Shown here: positions 54,161 through 61,586 of the stretch, in pieces | How positions within the stretch are numbered: position 1 is the first letter of the stretch | How the letters are laid out: every line of letters begins with the position of its first letter | From: Sphingobacterium sp. R2 | GTDB taxonomy: Bacteria; Bacteroidota; Bacteroidia; Sphingobacteriales; Sphingobacteriaceae | Direction: 5' to 3' | NCBI RefSeq assembly: GCF_040760075.1 | Contig: NZ_CP142884.1 | Location: 3,410,001-3,474,000, forward strand | Length of the DNA stretch: 64,000 bases | Translations under genes and position numbers: made by a program | Notes under the pieces: model-generated | Databases searched by the model: none | Told to the model about the DNA's origin: nothing | What the model saw: only the letters and a program-made list of their open reading frames with translations

Positions 54161-54495
54161 TGATTAAAATAAGGTTACAATTGGACAGTATCTGGAAGTC
54201 GCTAGATCCAGAATATGAAAAATTAATAATGTATAATCCTAAACTCTCTAAGGTTGATTTTAGCACGCATATCAGTAAGATACAAAAGTTAGTAAAGAGC
54301 TATGAAGCACGCATAGAGCAATGCCAAAATGCTTTGAAAACCTTGCCTGAATCAAACAATATACAGTCTAATTACGATCTCAAAGACTGGACAGAAGAGC
54401 GTATTTTACATTATCAAACGATTATTTCGGCCAGGCAAATGCTCAAACTGAAGATTAAGGAATTGGAAAACAACATTAATAGGCTGAAAAAATAA
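54157..54495 (+). CDS. Helical protein, possibly the body of the preceding frame
   Basis: 112 residues, nearly all alpha-helical and charged (SIWKSLDPEYEKLIMYNPKL, ISARQMLKLKIKELENNINR), with coiled-coil character at the C-terminus. It has no signal peptide of its own; a +1 correction at the overlap would join it to the signal peptide at 54047. It ends 25 nt before the large coiled-coil/barrel gene. Confidence 0.5.
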   Translation: MMIKIRLQLDSIWKSLDPEYEKLIMYNPKLSKVDFSTHISKIQKLVKSYEARIEQCQNALKTLPESNNIQSNYDLKDWTEERILHYQTIISARQMLKLKIKELENNINRLKK

Positions 54496-54520
54496 GAAGA
54501 TTTTTACCATGTTATAGAGT

Positions 54521-56485
54521 ATGAAAAAGTATTTAATTGTGCTACTTCTATCGGGATGGGTAGGAGTAGTATGGGGCCAGAGAGAAGAAGATGTTTTGAC
54601 AAAGCTAGAAAGAAAGTATAGGATTAATAATTCCACTAAGAAAGCAACCAAATCTAAGGATACAAAAATTGATGATAAGACTATTGATTCTATCTCGAAA
54701 TTATACGAATCCAGAATATATGGTCGTGTTAATAAAGGGGTTCGTCCAAAGGAAACCAATACTTATGTTGTTGAGTATAATTTTGGGCAGGGTGTTTTTA
54801 GTCGGAATCGTTTAGCGGCAAGGGTAAATTATCCTATGGTATTTAAAATTACCAATATTAATAGGCTGGCATACGATATTAATATTTCATCTATTGATTC
54901 TATCCTTGCTAATTCTTTAATCGCTGATGACCTGTCAAAATGGATTCCTGCAGCGTCACCGGTAAAACCTGAAACGATCATAAGTCAAGCAGCCAACCAA
55001 TCTAGTACAGTCGATATTTCTGCGAATGATGTTATCCATCAAGGGAAAGATTCCGAGGATAAAGTCAAAGCTATTGTTGCTGACGCTGAAAATATTCAGT
55101 ATATAGGCCGAGAGACGGAGAAACTTCGTGTTCTAAAAGATACGCTTGAAAAAGTTTCCAGTGATTATGAAGAAGGAAAGCGACAACTTAATGTTTTAAT
55201 AGCTCAAAGAGATAGTTTGTTGACCGTAAAGAAGGCCATGTCGGACAGTTCGGCGAATGAGAAACAGGACTTACAAAGGTATATAGACACTTTAGATAGA
55301 ATGAAGGAAAAGATAAAATTTTATCGTGATTCTACAAAAATACTGGCAGGTATGCAAGAGATAAGAAAAAAGTATAGTGACCAGGAAAGTAAAGTTAAAC
55401 GTGTAACAGATATAAAGAATAAGGCGTTTAGAAAGTTTTCATACGATAGTGAGAATTATATAACAGGCTACAATGCGTTAATTAAATCCTATAATAATAT
55501 TCGTCAGTTAATGGTTGATTATAAAGAGATGTTGGTTATCTGCCAAAACCCTAATCTAACTTTGGAAAGCTATTCTACTGACGCTAAAGTAAAGATGGAT
55601 AGCGTTTACAGTAGGTTAACTTCGGCCTTTCACTCGATAGAAAGCATTAATGACCAGCTCAGTCAAATGGGGCCATTATATGCACAAATAAAATACAACC
55701 CAGGACTAGATAGTCTTCTCAATTTTGGTGGAAAGATAAAATTATACGCGTACATAGAGTCCTTAAAATTCAATGTGGATATGCTGCAAAAGGGATTTGA
55801 TCGAAAGCTTCTTGATGCGATAGCATCTGAAATGAAAGAGTGTATACCGATGTTGAGCCGTGAAGAGAATTATTATATTGTTTCGGAGCCCATACAACCG
55901 AAAAATGATATGGTAATTTTTAATATCGCCATAAAAAAACGTGAAGGTAACTCTAGTAAACTTATAAAAGAAAGATTTTTCAAGCATGAAGAATATATTC
56001 GAAAGGGTTTGCGATTCGATCTTGGTATAGGCCTAGCCGGTAGTTTTTTCAGGAATGCAAAACTGTATGACTTGGAAAGACGAGACAGCGCTACCTATAT
56101 TACAAGGAAAGGTAGGCACACGTATGTACCATCGGTTATTGGGTTAGCTACTTTAGGGTTTCGTTCAGCATCTTACACCACATTCGGATTGAGTGCTGGG
56201 ATGGGATTGGATATCAATGAGGGTGAAATCCAGGTTAGTAATTTCTATACTGGTCCAAGTCTTACTTTGGGACGTTATGACCGTGTCACGATCACTGGTG
56301 GAATTGCACTCAAAAACTTAAATGTATTAAAATCAAGCTATCAAGTTAATAAGGGGTATTCCCCATCTATCTCGGAGAGTGATGTATTCACTAAAAGATA
56401 TCATTTTGGTTACTTCCTATCGATAACTTACAATCTGACTAAAGGAATGAAGAACAATATTAAGTATTTAAAATATATACCTTGA
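54521..56485 (+). CDS. Periplasmic coiled-coil protein with C-terminal outer-membrane-barrel-like domain
   Basis: 654 residues. Signal peptide to about 20 (ending WGQ). Residues about 70-140 form a beta-rich part (TNTYVVEYNFGQGVFSRNRL). Residues about 190-420 are predicted long helices (LRVLKDTLEKVSSDYEEGKR, DLQRYIDTLDRMKEKIKFYR). From about residue 495 the pattern turns to alternating strands (LRFDLGIGLAGSFFRNAKLY, YTTFGLSAGMGLDINEGEIQ, YHFGYFLSITYNLTKGMK), like a small outer-membrane barrel. This would put the coiled coil in the periplasm attached to the outer membrane. I do not recognise the family. It is the main product of the operon behind palindrome 2. Confidence 0.6.
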   Translation: MKKYLIVLLLSGWVGVVWGQREEDVLTKLERKYRINNSTKKATKSKDTKIDDKTIDSISKLYESRIYGRVNKGVRPKETNTYVVEYNFGQGVFSRNRLAARVNYPMVFKITNINRLAYDINISSIDSILANSLIADDLSKWIPAASPVKPETIISQAANQSSTVDISANDVIHQGKDSEDKVKAIVADAENIQYIGRETEKLRVLKDTLEKVSSDYEEGKRQLNVLIAQRDSLLTVKKAMSDSSANEKQDLQRYIDTLDRMKEKIKFYRDSTKILAGMQEIRKKYSDQESKVKRVTDIKNKAFRKFSYDSENYITGYNALIKSYNNIRQLMVDYKEMLVICQNPNLTLESYSTDAKVKMDSVYSRLTSAFHSIESINDQLSQMGPLYAQIKYNPGLDSLLNFGGKIKLYAYIESLKFNVDMLQKGFDRKLLDAIASEMKECIPMLSREENYYIVSEPIQPKNDMVIFNIAIKKREGNSSKLIKERFFKHEEYIRKGLRFDLGIGLAGSFFRNAKLYDLERRDSATYITRKGRHTYVPSVIGLATLGFRSASYTTFGLSAGMGLDINEGEIQVSNFYTGPSLTLGRYDRVTITGGIALKNLNVLKSSYQVNKGYSPSISESDVFTKRYHFGYFLSITYNLTKGMKNNIKYLKYIP

Positions 56486-56548
56486 TAGTTTTGTCATTGC
56501 ATTACTGCTTCAAAGAGTGGTAAAAATATTTTTTACTTTCATTTTCCT

Positions 56549-56713
56549 ATGCATAAAGGCGGAATTTATAATAAAGACGAAAAATATACCATAATCTCTG
56601 TTAATTTATTCGATTTTGAAAAAATAGATGCGCCAGAAGAGAAGGAATGGAGAAATTTATTAGACAAGAATAATAATAGCATAGGTTTAATATGCTTTTT
56701 GATAGCCACTTAA
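56549..56713 (+). CDS. 54-codon frame of unknown function
   Basis: The frame opens MHKGGIYNKDEKYTIISVNL and includes IDAPEEKEWRNLLDKNN. It has protein-like composition, no signal peptide and a short hydrophobic C-terminus. No ribosome site is obvious. It might be a fragment of a lost gene after the barrel operon. Confidence 0.35.
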   Translation: MHKGGIYNKDEKYTIISVNLFDFEKIDAPEEKEWRNLLDKNNNSIGLICFLIAT

Positions 56714-57331
56714 GTTCCCAAATTAGTAAATGTAATTAAACATCTTCGAACTTTATGCGTTACACCATCGTACTATACCTACTGTTGTTTTTTAAGATGA
56801 TAGTAATATGGTAATTGGCTTTATCGAAATTTGTGTCAGTTGCGCCGGTGCCTCGGTCAGCGAAGGACTCCGGACTTTTGTTGTCTGCCCCGAACGAATG
56901 GCTGTTCTCGGGAGCATGGTGAATCAGATCGCAGAGAAGAGCAGCATCAGCGCTACAGTACTACAACAAAACGCGAAAAAATTGCCGAAACTTTGGGTAT
57001 TACAACCAATACCTGTAGAACACATCGTAAAAATCTATTCCGAAAAATAGACTGTCATAGCGTTGCAAGTTTAATTAAAAAGTCAACAGAATTAGGGCTG
57101 TTGTAAAAGTTGTTTACTTGATCGAGAAACGTCAATTATTTTTTTCAAATAAATCCCTCTTGTGAACCAGATATAATCAATAGGTTTCGAAGGTCTATTG
57201 CGCATTATCTTTCAGTGATACCCGCAAGAAAAGGCAGTGAAATATTTTACTTCAAGGGTGAAACCAAAATCCAAAAATTCTCCTGGTCTCTATATTAATC
57301 GGGTAGTGGTACAAAAATTTTGTCCCTAATA
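56714..57331. other. Region holding only a LuxR remnant
   Basis: Apart from the decayed LuxR HTH (56831-57106) nothing convincing is seen. The final 220 bp are AT-rich without repeats that I can detect. Confidence 0.5.
56831..57106 (+). pseudogene. Decayed LuxR-family regulator, HTH end only
   Basis: The end of the frame reads TKREKIAETLGITTNTCRTH and RKNLFRKIDCHSVASLIKKS, closely like the HTH of the intact LuxR protein at 51991-52800 (RTHRKNLFRKTGTKSVGEFI). Upstream the frame turns into unnatural Cys/Arg-rich sequence, and another frame (from 56808) looks more protein-like there, so frameshifts are likely. No sensor domain remains. Confidence 0.65.
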
Positions 57332-57844
57332 TTATTTTCTTCTAATTTCTGTAACAATATCGTTTTCGGTCTGAAGTTTGAAGCCTTTCTTTCGGTTCTT
57401 TTTTATTGAAATATGGATATCTTCCAAATTCTCAGGTAGGACATTTTCGTTAAGAACAAATAAATAATGGTTAATCACTCGATATAAATCGAGTTTGGAA
57501 ATCGTATATTTATTGGGATCAAAGGGCATATTCTTATTTACATAGGTATAAAAAAGCAATTCCTTCTCCAACTCATCGCTTTTAATCGCATTATCGATAT
57601 ACTGTTTGTATTCATTTGAATTAGACTTGAGCTCCTTTATATATCCAATATAAGAATTGTAGCAAGAATCTTTTTGTCTATTATAAATTTCGGGACGTTT
57701 TGCCGCATATCCTTTTATCTTTTCATATTGATGCTTCGTCGTAATCAATTTACTAATTTCTAATTCAAACTTATCATTACCTTTAATTTGGGAAAACGCC
57801 ATTTGAAATAGTATCAAAAATGCTAATGTTATAACTGATTTCAT
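57332..57844 (-). CDS. Secreted helical protein of unknown function
   Basis: 170 residues. The signal peptide is MKSVITLAFLILFQMAFSQ. The mature part is Lys/Asn/Tyr-rich and mainly helical, ending in the basic KLQTENDIVTEIRRK. No family recognised. It is divergent from the SPASM remnant, with only 32 nt between the ATG and the remnant's first possible start. Confidence 0.55.
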   Translation of the reverse strand: MKSVITLAFLILFQMAFSQIKGNDKFELEISKLITTKHQYEKIKGYAAKRPEIYNRQKDSCYNSYIGYIKELKSNSNEYKQYIDNAIKSDELEKELLFYTYVNKNMPFDPNKYTISKLDLYRVINHYLFVLNENVLPENLEDIHISIKKNRKKGFKLQTENDIVTEIRRK

Positions 57845-58227
57845 ATTATATTTATTTTTTTTTCTATAATAAACTTTTGATTGATATGTTTCACCTCCAA
57901 ATGTGTAAGTCGGGTTCGTTGATCCATATTAAGGAGGAACCTTATAAGCAATTTGTAATTAGCATCAATATAAACACAATTAAAGACAGCATACATGTAA
58001 ATTCTTGTTTATACAAAAAGATATCGGTGGATGCTAAAGGCAATATAAAGAATTGTCCTAGTTCAAGTAAAATACTAGGGAATATTAAAAATGAATCGAT
58101 ACTTCAAGCGGTGGATAATCCAAGTTTAAAAGAATTGTGGCTTATTAATAAGAGTTTAATAAATGTGTGTAAAGATTGTGAATTTCGTCTAATATGTATA
58201 TATTGCCGAGTAAATATTCAAAACCCT

Positions 58228-58235
58228 GCCGACAT
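58228..58235. repeat. Left copy of IS256 target duplication (GCCGACAT)
   Basis: Identical to 59600-59607 on the other side of the element. The 8-bp length is usual for IS256-type transposition. Confidence 0.9.
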
Positions 58236-58263
58236 GGGAGTGTAAATTAAACTGTGTCACATC

Positions 58264-58323
58264 ACTCCTTTTAGGGTTCGTACTCAGAGGCTGGAAGCCT
58301 TGAGTGCGAACCCTAAAAGGAGT
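58264..58323. repeat. Long hairpin inside IS256 between inverted repeat and transposase stop
   Basis: 58264-58292 and 58296-58323 are reverse complements over about 28 pairs with one bulge and one G-T type mismatch (ACTCCTTTTAGGGTTCG side shown). It spans the transposase stop codon at 58313-58315. Such a stem can end transcription or block read-through from outside. Confidence 0.8.
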
Positions 58324-59545
58324 TGCCGAAGGCCTTAATTCTATCTCCAAATTTAAGATGTAATTGTTGCATTGTCAATCCCCAGTTACGAATAGGCATA
58401 GTCCATTTCTTTGAAATGTCTTTAATAGTCAGGTAAACGAGCTTCAAGAGCGCCTGATCGGAGGTAAATGCCCCCTTTGTTTTCGTAATCTTTCTAATCT
58501 GCCGGTGCATCGCCTCAATAGCATTTGTCGTATAGATAGCTCTACGGATATCGGGCGAGTACTCGAAATAAGTAGACAGATTTCCCCAATTATCTAGCCA
58601 TCCTTTTGAAGAGAGCGGATATTTCTTGCCCCATTTTTCATCAAACTCCAATAGCTTTTCGTAGCTCTGATCCTGATTATTGGCCTGATAGATAGGTTTT
58701 AAATCTGCAACAACAGCCTTTTTGTCTTTTTCGGGAACATACCGCAGACTTGAACGTATCTGGTGAACTATGCAAAGTTGGATTTGTGTTTTGGGATATA
58801 CTGCTTCGATGGCGTCCGGAAATCCCTTTAAACCGTCAATACATGCAACCAGAATATCTTCTACACCACGCTGCTTTAGATCCGTCAGTACCGACAGCCA
58901 AAACTTCGCGCCTTCATTTTCTGAAAGATAGATGCCGATCAGGTCTTTTCGACCATCACGATTCACCCCGAGTATATTGTACACCGCACGTGTTTGAACG
59001 CTGCCATTGTCTTTAACTTTATAATGCATACAGTCCAGAAAAACAAAGGGATATATCGATTCTAGCGGACGGTTTCGCCATTCATTGAGCGCAGGAACGA
59101 CCCTGTCAGTAATACTGGAGATCTCAGTAGCAGATATATCCATGGCATACATCTCCTTCACATAGCCCGAAATATCTCTTGTGCTCATGCCCCTGGCATA
59201 CATCGAGATAACATTACCTTCCAGTTCTTCTGTAATGATCAATTGACGTTTTGGGACTATCTTAGGATCAAAAGTGCCGTTCCGGTCACGACCGCTCTCC
59301 AGTTCGAAATGTCCCGCCTGAATACTACGTACAGTCTTTTTTGTCCTCCCGTTTTTACGGTTAATCTCTCCTGAAGCTTTACTTTCCTGTAGATGGTGAT
59401 CCAGTTCGCCTTCCAACATGCTTTCTAGAAGATGTTTCAGCATCGGTGCTAAAACACCATCTTCACCGCCCATTTTCTTGCCTTCGTAAAGGCCTCTCAT
59501 TGCTTCCTCTTTGAAGCGTTCAAAGTCAAATTCCTCTTTTTCCAT
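58313..59545 (-). CDS. IS256-family (mutator-type) transposase
   Basis: 410 residues, full length for the family. DDE residues lie in PFVFLDCMHYKVKDNG, ILVACIDGLKGFPDAI and TTNAIEAMHRQIRKITKTKG. The N-terminal region has GGEDGVLAPMLKHLLESMLE, typical of the group. No frameshift is seen; the element is probably active. Confidence 0.95.
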   Translation of the reverse strand: MEKEEFDFERFKEEAMRGLYEGKKMGGEDGVLAPMLKHLLESMLEGELDHHLQESKASGEINRKNGRTKKTVRSIQAGHFELESGRDRNGTFDPKIVPKRQLIITEELEGNVISMYARGMSTRDISGYVKEMYAMDISATEISSITDRVVPALNEWRNRPLESIYPFVFLDCMHYKVKDNGSVQTRAVYNILGVNRDGRKDLIGIYLSENEGAKFWLSVLTDLKQRGVEDILVACIDGLKGFPDAIEAVYPKTQIQLCIVHQIRSSLRYVPEKDKKAVVADLKPIYQANNQDQSYEKLLEFDEKWGKKYPLSSKGWLDNWGNLSTYFEYSPDIRRAIYTTNAIEAMHRQIRKITKTKGAFTSDQALLKLVYLTIKDISKKWTMPIRNWGLTMQQLHLKFGDRIKAFGNSF

Positions 59546-59599
59546 TTCCTGTGTCTAATATAAAAATTCTTTATCTGACACAGTTCAGTTTACACCCTC

Positions 59600-59607
59600 G
59601 CCGACAT
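59600..59607. repeat. Right copy of IS256 target duplication (GCCGACAT)
   Basis: Partner of 58228-58235. The SPASM reading frame continues from here. Confidence 0.9.
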
Positions 59608-59633
59608 ATATTCTAAACCAAAATCTTGTAATT

Positions 59634-61274
59634 ATGATCCATATCAAGCTGAATATACAGTGTAAAATTTTAGTATTTATTTTTTTTCTTTCGAGCTGTA
59701 CAGCTGTAAATAGACCAATAGCTAACTTAAATAAGTTTTCTCAAGGATCAATGAATCAGTTTACAAATGATTCTTTAGGGGTAAAGATTGATTTCTATGG
59801 CAATGCAAATTTTGGATCAAAGTATATAGATTTAAAAGATGTTAAGTCTGTTTTTCGAAAAAGAAAAATAATTTTTCCATTAAAGAATATTGTTTTTTGG
59901 GGCTCATATGACGTAACGAGAAACCCAATGTATTTTGTCGGTAGTATTGAAACATTTTTAGATGTTTCAAAGTTCTCTGTAGATACTTCTATGTATCAAT
60001 GTATTTATTATAGAAGTATTAAGAAAAGTAAAAATAATATCATAACTAGCATTGCGATCCCGTATAGTAAAGATTTATTTCTTTTAATTAGAGAGATTAG
60101 GACAGAAATTACCGATATGCAAGAAAGTGTTCGAGATGTTCTAAATACCATAAAAACTTCCTACAGTTCTTTGGCTTACGGAGAAAAGTTTGTCAAGGAA
60201 AGGACGGAGAAAGAAATAGACTATTTTAGTATAGCTGAATCAGCCTTTAAAGATAGGGGATACACGAACTACTTATATCCAAGAGACACCTTAGAAAAAC
60301 TTGTTCTGCAAAATAAAAATAGCCAATTTGCCAGCGAGTTATTTAAATCATATAGTTCGTTTCTTGGTGAAAGTATTCAATATGATAACGCGACTAAACA
60401 ACAACAGCATTCGGTCGGAAAAACATCAGTTTCGATCGACGAGATAGTGGAGAAAATTAAGGGACATCGAGTGGTCATGTTTAACGAGAATCATTTACAA
60501 CCACGCTGCCGTTTGTTAATCAATCTTTTGTTGCCAAAACTTTACAAAGAAGGTTTTAATGTCTTAGCATTAGAAAGTCTATCTGAAGATGAGGAACGGA
60601 TTAATAGATCGGGATTCCCAAATGTTGAAAGCGGATTTTACACCAGGGATCCTAATATGGCGAATCTCATTAGAACGGCAAGAATGTATGGTTTAAAAGT
60701 AATTGGCTATGAGGATTTTGAAAACACAAGTAATAGAGATCTCCAACAAGCGAAGAATCTTATTAAAAAAAGTGAAATCGTTAAAAAAAATCAAGGTAAA
60801 CTTATAGTATTAGCCGGCGGGGGACATATTGAAGAAGGAGATGCCGGAGAAATTAAAAGTATGGCTCAGTATTTTAAAAAACTCAGCAAAATAGACCCCT
60901 ATACGATTAATCAAGTTAAATATTTATCCATTAACGAAGTTAATGATTCGGTATACGTTATGGATAGCAAAATGTGGGATGGTTATGACTTGTATTTATC
61001 AAATAATCTGAATAGCGATAAAATAGTGATTGGAGCAAATGATTTTTGTCGCAGATATAGTATATCAAATACTAATTCGACCAAATCAGGTAAATCTGCC
61101 ATTTACATCTATAATGAAAAGGAATATCAATTGGATAATACAGCTATTCCAGTTTATTTGTCACTTTCCAAAAAGGATTCGGTACAGATAGACTTTCCAA
61201 AGGGAATATATAGGTATCTGAAGAGAGATCAATATGGGACTATAATTCATCAAGAAATTATTGAAGTAGAATGA
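59634..61274 (+). CDS. Lipoprotein with TIKI/EreA/ChaN-like domain
   Basis: 546 residues. The N-terminal signal ends in lipobox SSCTAV (Cys22). Residues about 30-260 have no recognised family. Residues about 275-420 resemble the TIKI/erythromycin-esterase/ChaN fold: VVMFNENHLQPRCRLLINLL, FNVLALESLSEDEERINRSG, IVLAGGGHIEEGD. The NENH and GGGH motifs hold the residues that line the active site in EreA-like enzymes. Its start overlaps the last 32 nt of the interrupted SPASM gene, so the two were in one operon. Its stop overlaps the start of a glycosyltransferase-like stub. Role in peptide natural-product export or self-protection is possible; not proven. Confidence 0.7.
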   Translation: MIHIKLNIQCKILVFIFFLSSCTAVNRPIANLNKFSQGSMNQFTNDSLGVKIDFYGNANFGSKYIDLKDVKSVFRKRKIIFPLKNIVFWGSYDVTRNPMYFVGSIETFLDVSKFSVDTSMYQCIYYRSIKKSKNNIITSIAIPYSKDLFLLIREIRTEITDMQESVRDVLNTIKTSYSSLAYGEKFVKERTEKEIDYFSIAESAFKDRGYTNYLYPRDTLEKLVLQNKNSQFASELFKSYSSFLGESIQYDNATKQQQHSVGKTSVSIDEIVEKIKGHRVVMFNENHLQPRCRLLINLLLPKLYKEGFNVLALESLSEDEERINRSGFPNVESGFYTRDPNMANLIRTARMYGLKVIGYEDFENTSNRDLQQAKNLIKKSEIVKKNQGKLIVLAGGGHIEEGDAGEIKSMAQYFKKLSKIDPYTINQVKYLSINEVNDSVYVMDSKMWDGYDLYLSNNLNSDKIVIGANDFCRRYSISNTNSTKSGKSAIYIYNEKEYQLDNTAIPVYLSLSKKDSVQIDFPKGIYRYLKRDQYGTIIHQEIIEVE

Positions 61275-61402
61275 AGAATGATAAAATAATATTAATTTCC
61301 TTAGCTGATATCGTTAGCCATTACATACCCACGTTCTTTTTTGCAAGTAAACTACAGAATTTTAACTTTAAAATTGTGTTTGTCGGTAATTGTAAATGGT
61401 AA
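61271..61402 (+). pseudogene. N-terminal stub of a glycosyltransferase-like gene
   Basis: 43 codons starting in an ATGA overlap with the lipoprotein stop. It reads MKNDKIILISLADIVSHYIP, then TFFFASKLQNFNFKIVFVGN and ends CKW. This resembles the first beta-alpha-beta unit of GT1-type glycosyltransferases (ILxISxxxxSHxxPTxxLAxxLxxxxxxVxFVG). The rest is missing. The coupling suggests it was the next gene of the SPASM operon. Confidence 0.5.
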
Positions 61403-61586
61403 ATAAGAATGCAGCGTAATTGGTAAGTTTGAGTGCTGCATTTTCGGCACTAATAAATACACAATCCAGTCCAAAAGTATGCTATAAAATTTACTTGTCC
61501 AAGAACGTTTTTCTATTCTGCATTCTATAGCTTTCCCCTGTGAGGTTTGGACTTACTTTGAATGTTGTAATGCTTATTATTTTGAA

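Larger units (their letters stand above)
58236..59599 (-). mobile_element. IS256-family insertion sequence, 1364 bp
   Basis: The ends match as inverted repeats at about 20 of 24 positions (left GGGAGTGTAAATTAAACTGT, right in reverse GAGGGTGTAAACTGAACTGT), both continuing GTCA. An 8-bp duplication GCCGACAT flanks it. One transposase gene fills it on the minus strand. The perfect duplication and intact gene suggest a recent insertion into the already truncated SPASM gene. Confidence 0.93.
57877..59665 (+). pseudogene. Grasp-with-spasm peptide maturase (SPASM), truncated and cut by IS256
   Basis: 57877-58235 encodes the C-terminal SPASM part: NSCLYKKISVDAKGNIKNCP, then CKDCEFRLICIYC. This matches the GwsS type of maturase that works with an ATP-grasp enzyme on ribosomal peptides. 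The IS256 element follows at 58236. After it the frame resumes at the duplicated GCCGACAT and continues DIYSKPKSCNYDPYQ to a TAA at 59663-59665. Joining the two sides over one copy of the target duplication gives a normal SPASM C-terminus. The N-terminal radical-SAM part and its CxxxCxxC are missing; the possible start is a TTG at 57877 or ATG at 57886. No ATP-grasp gene or precursor is seen nearby. Confidence 0.85.
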
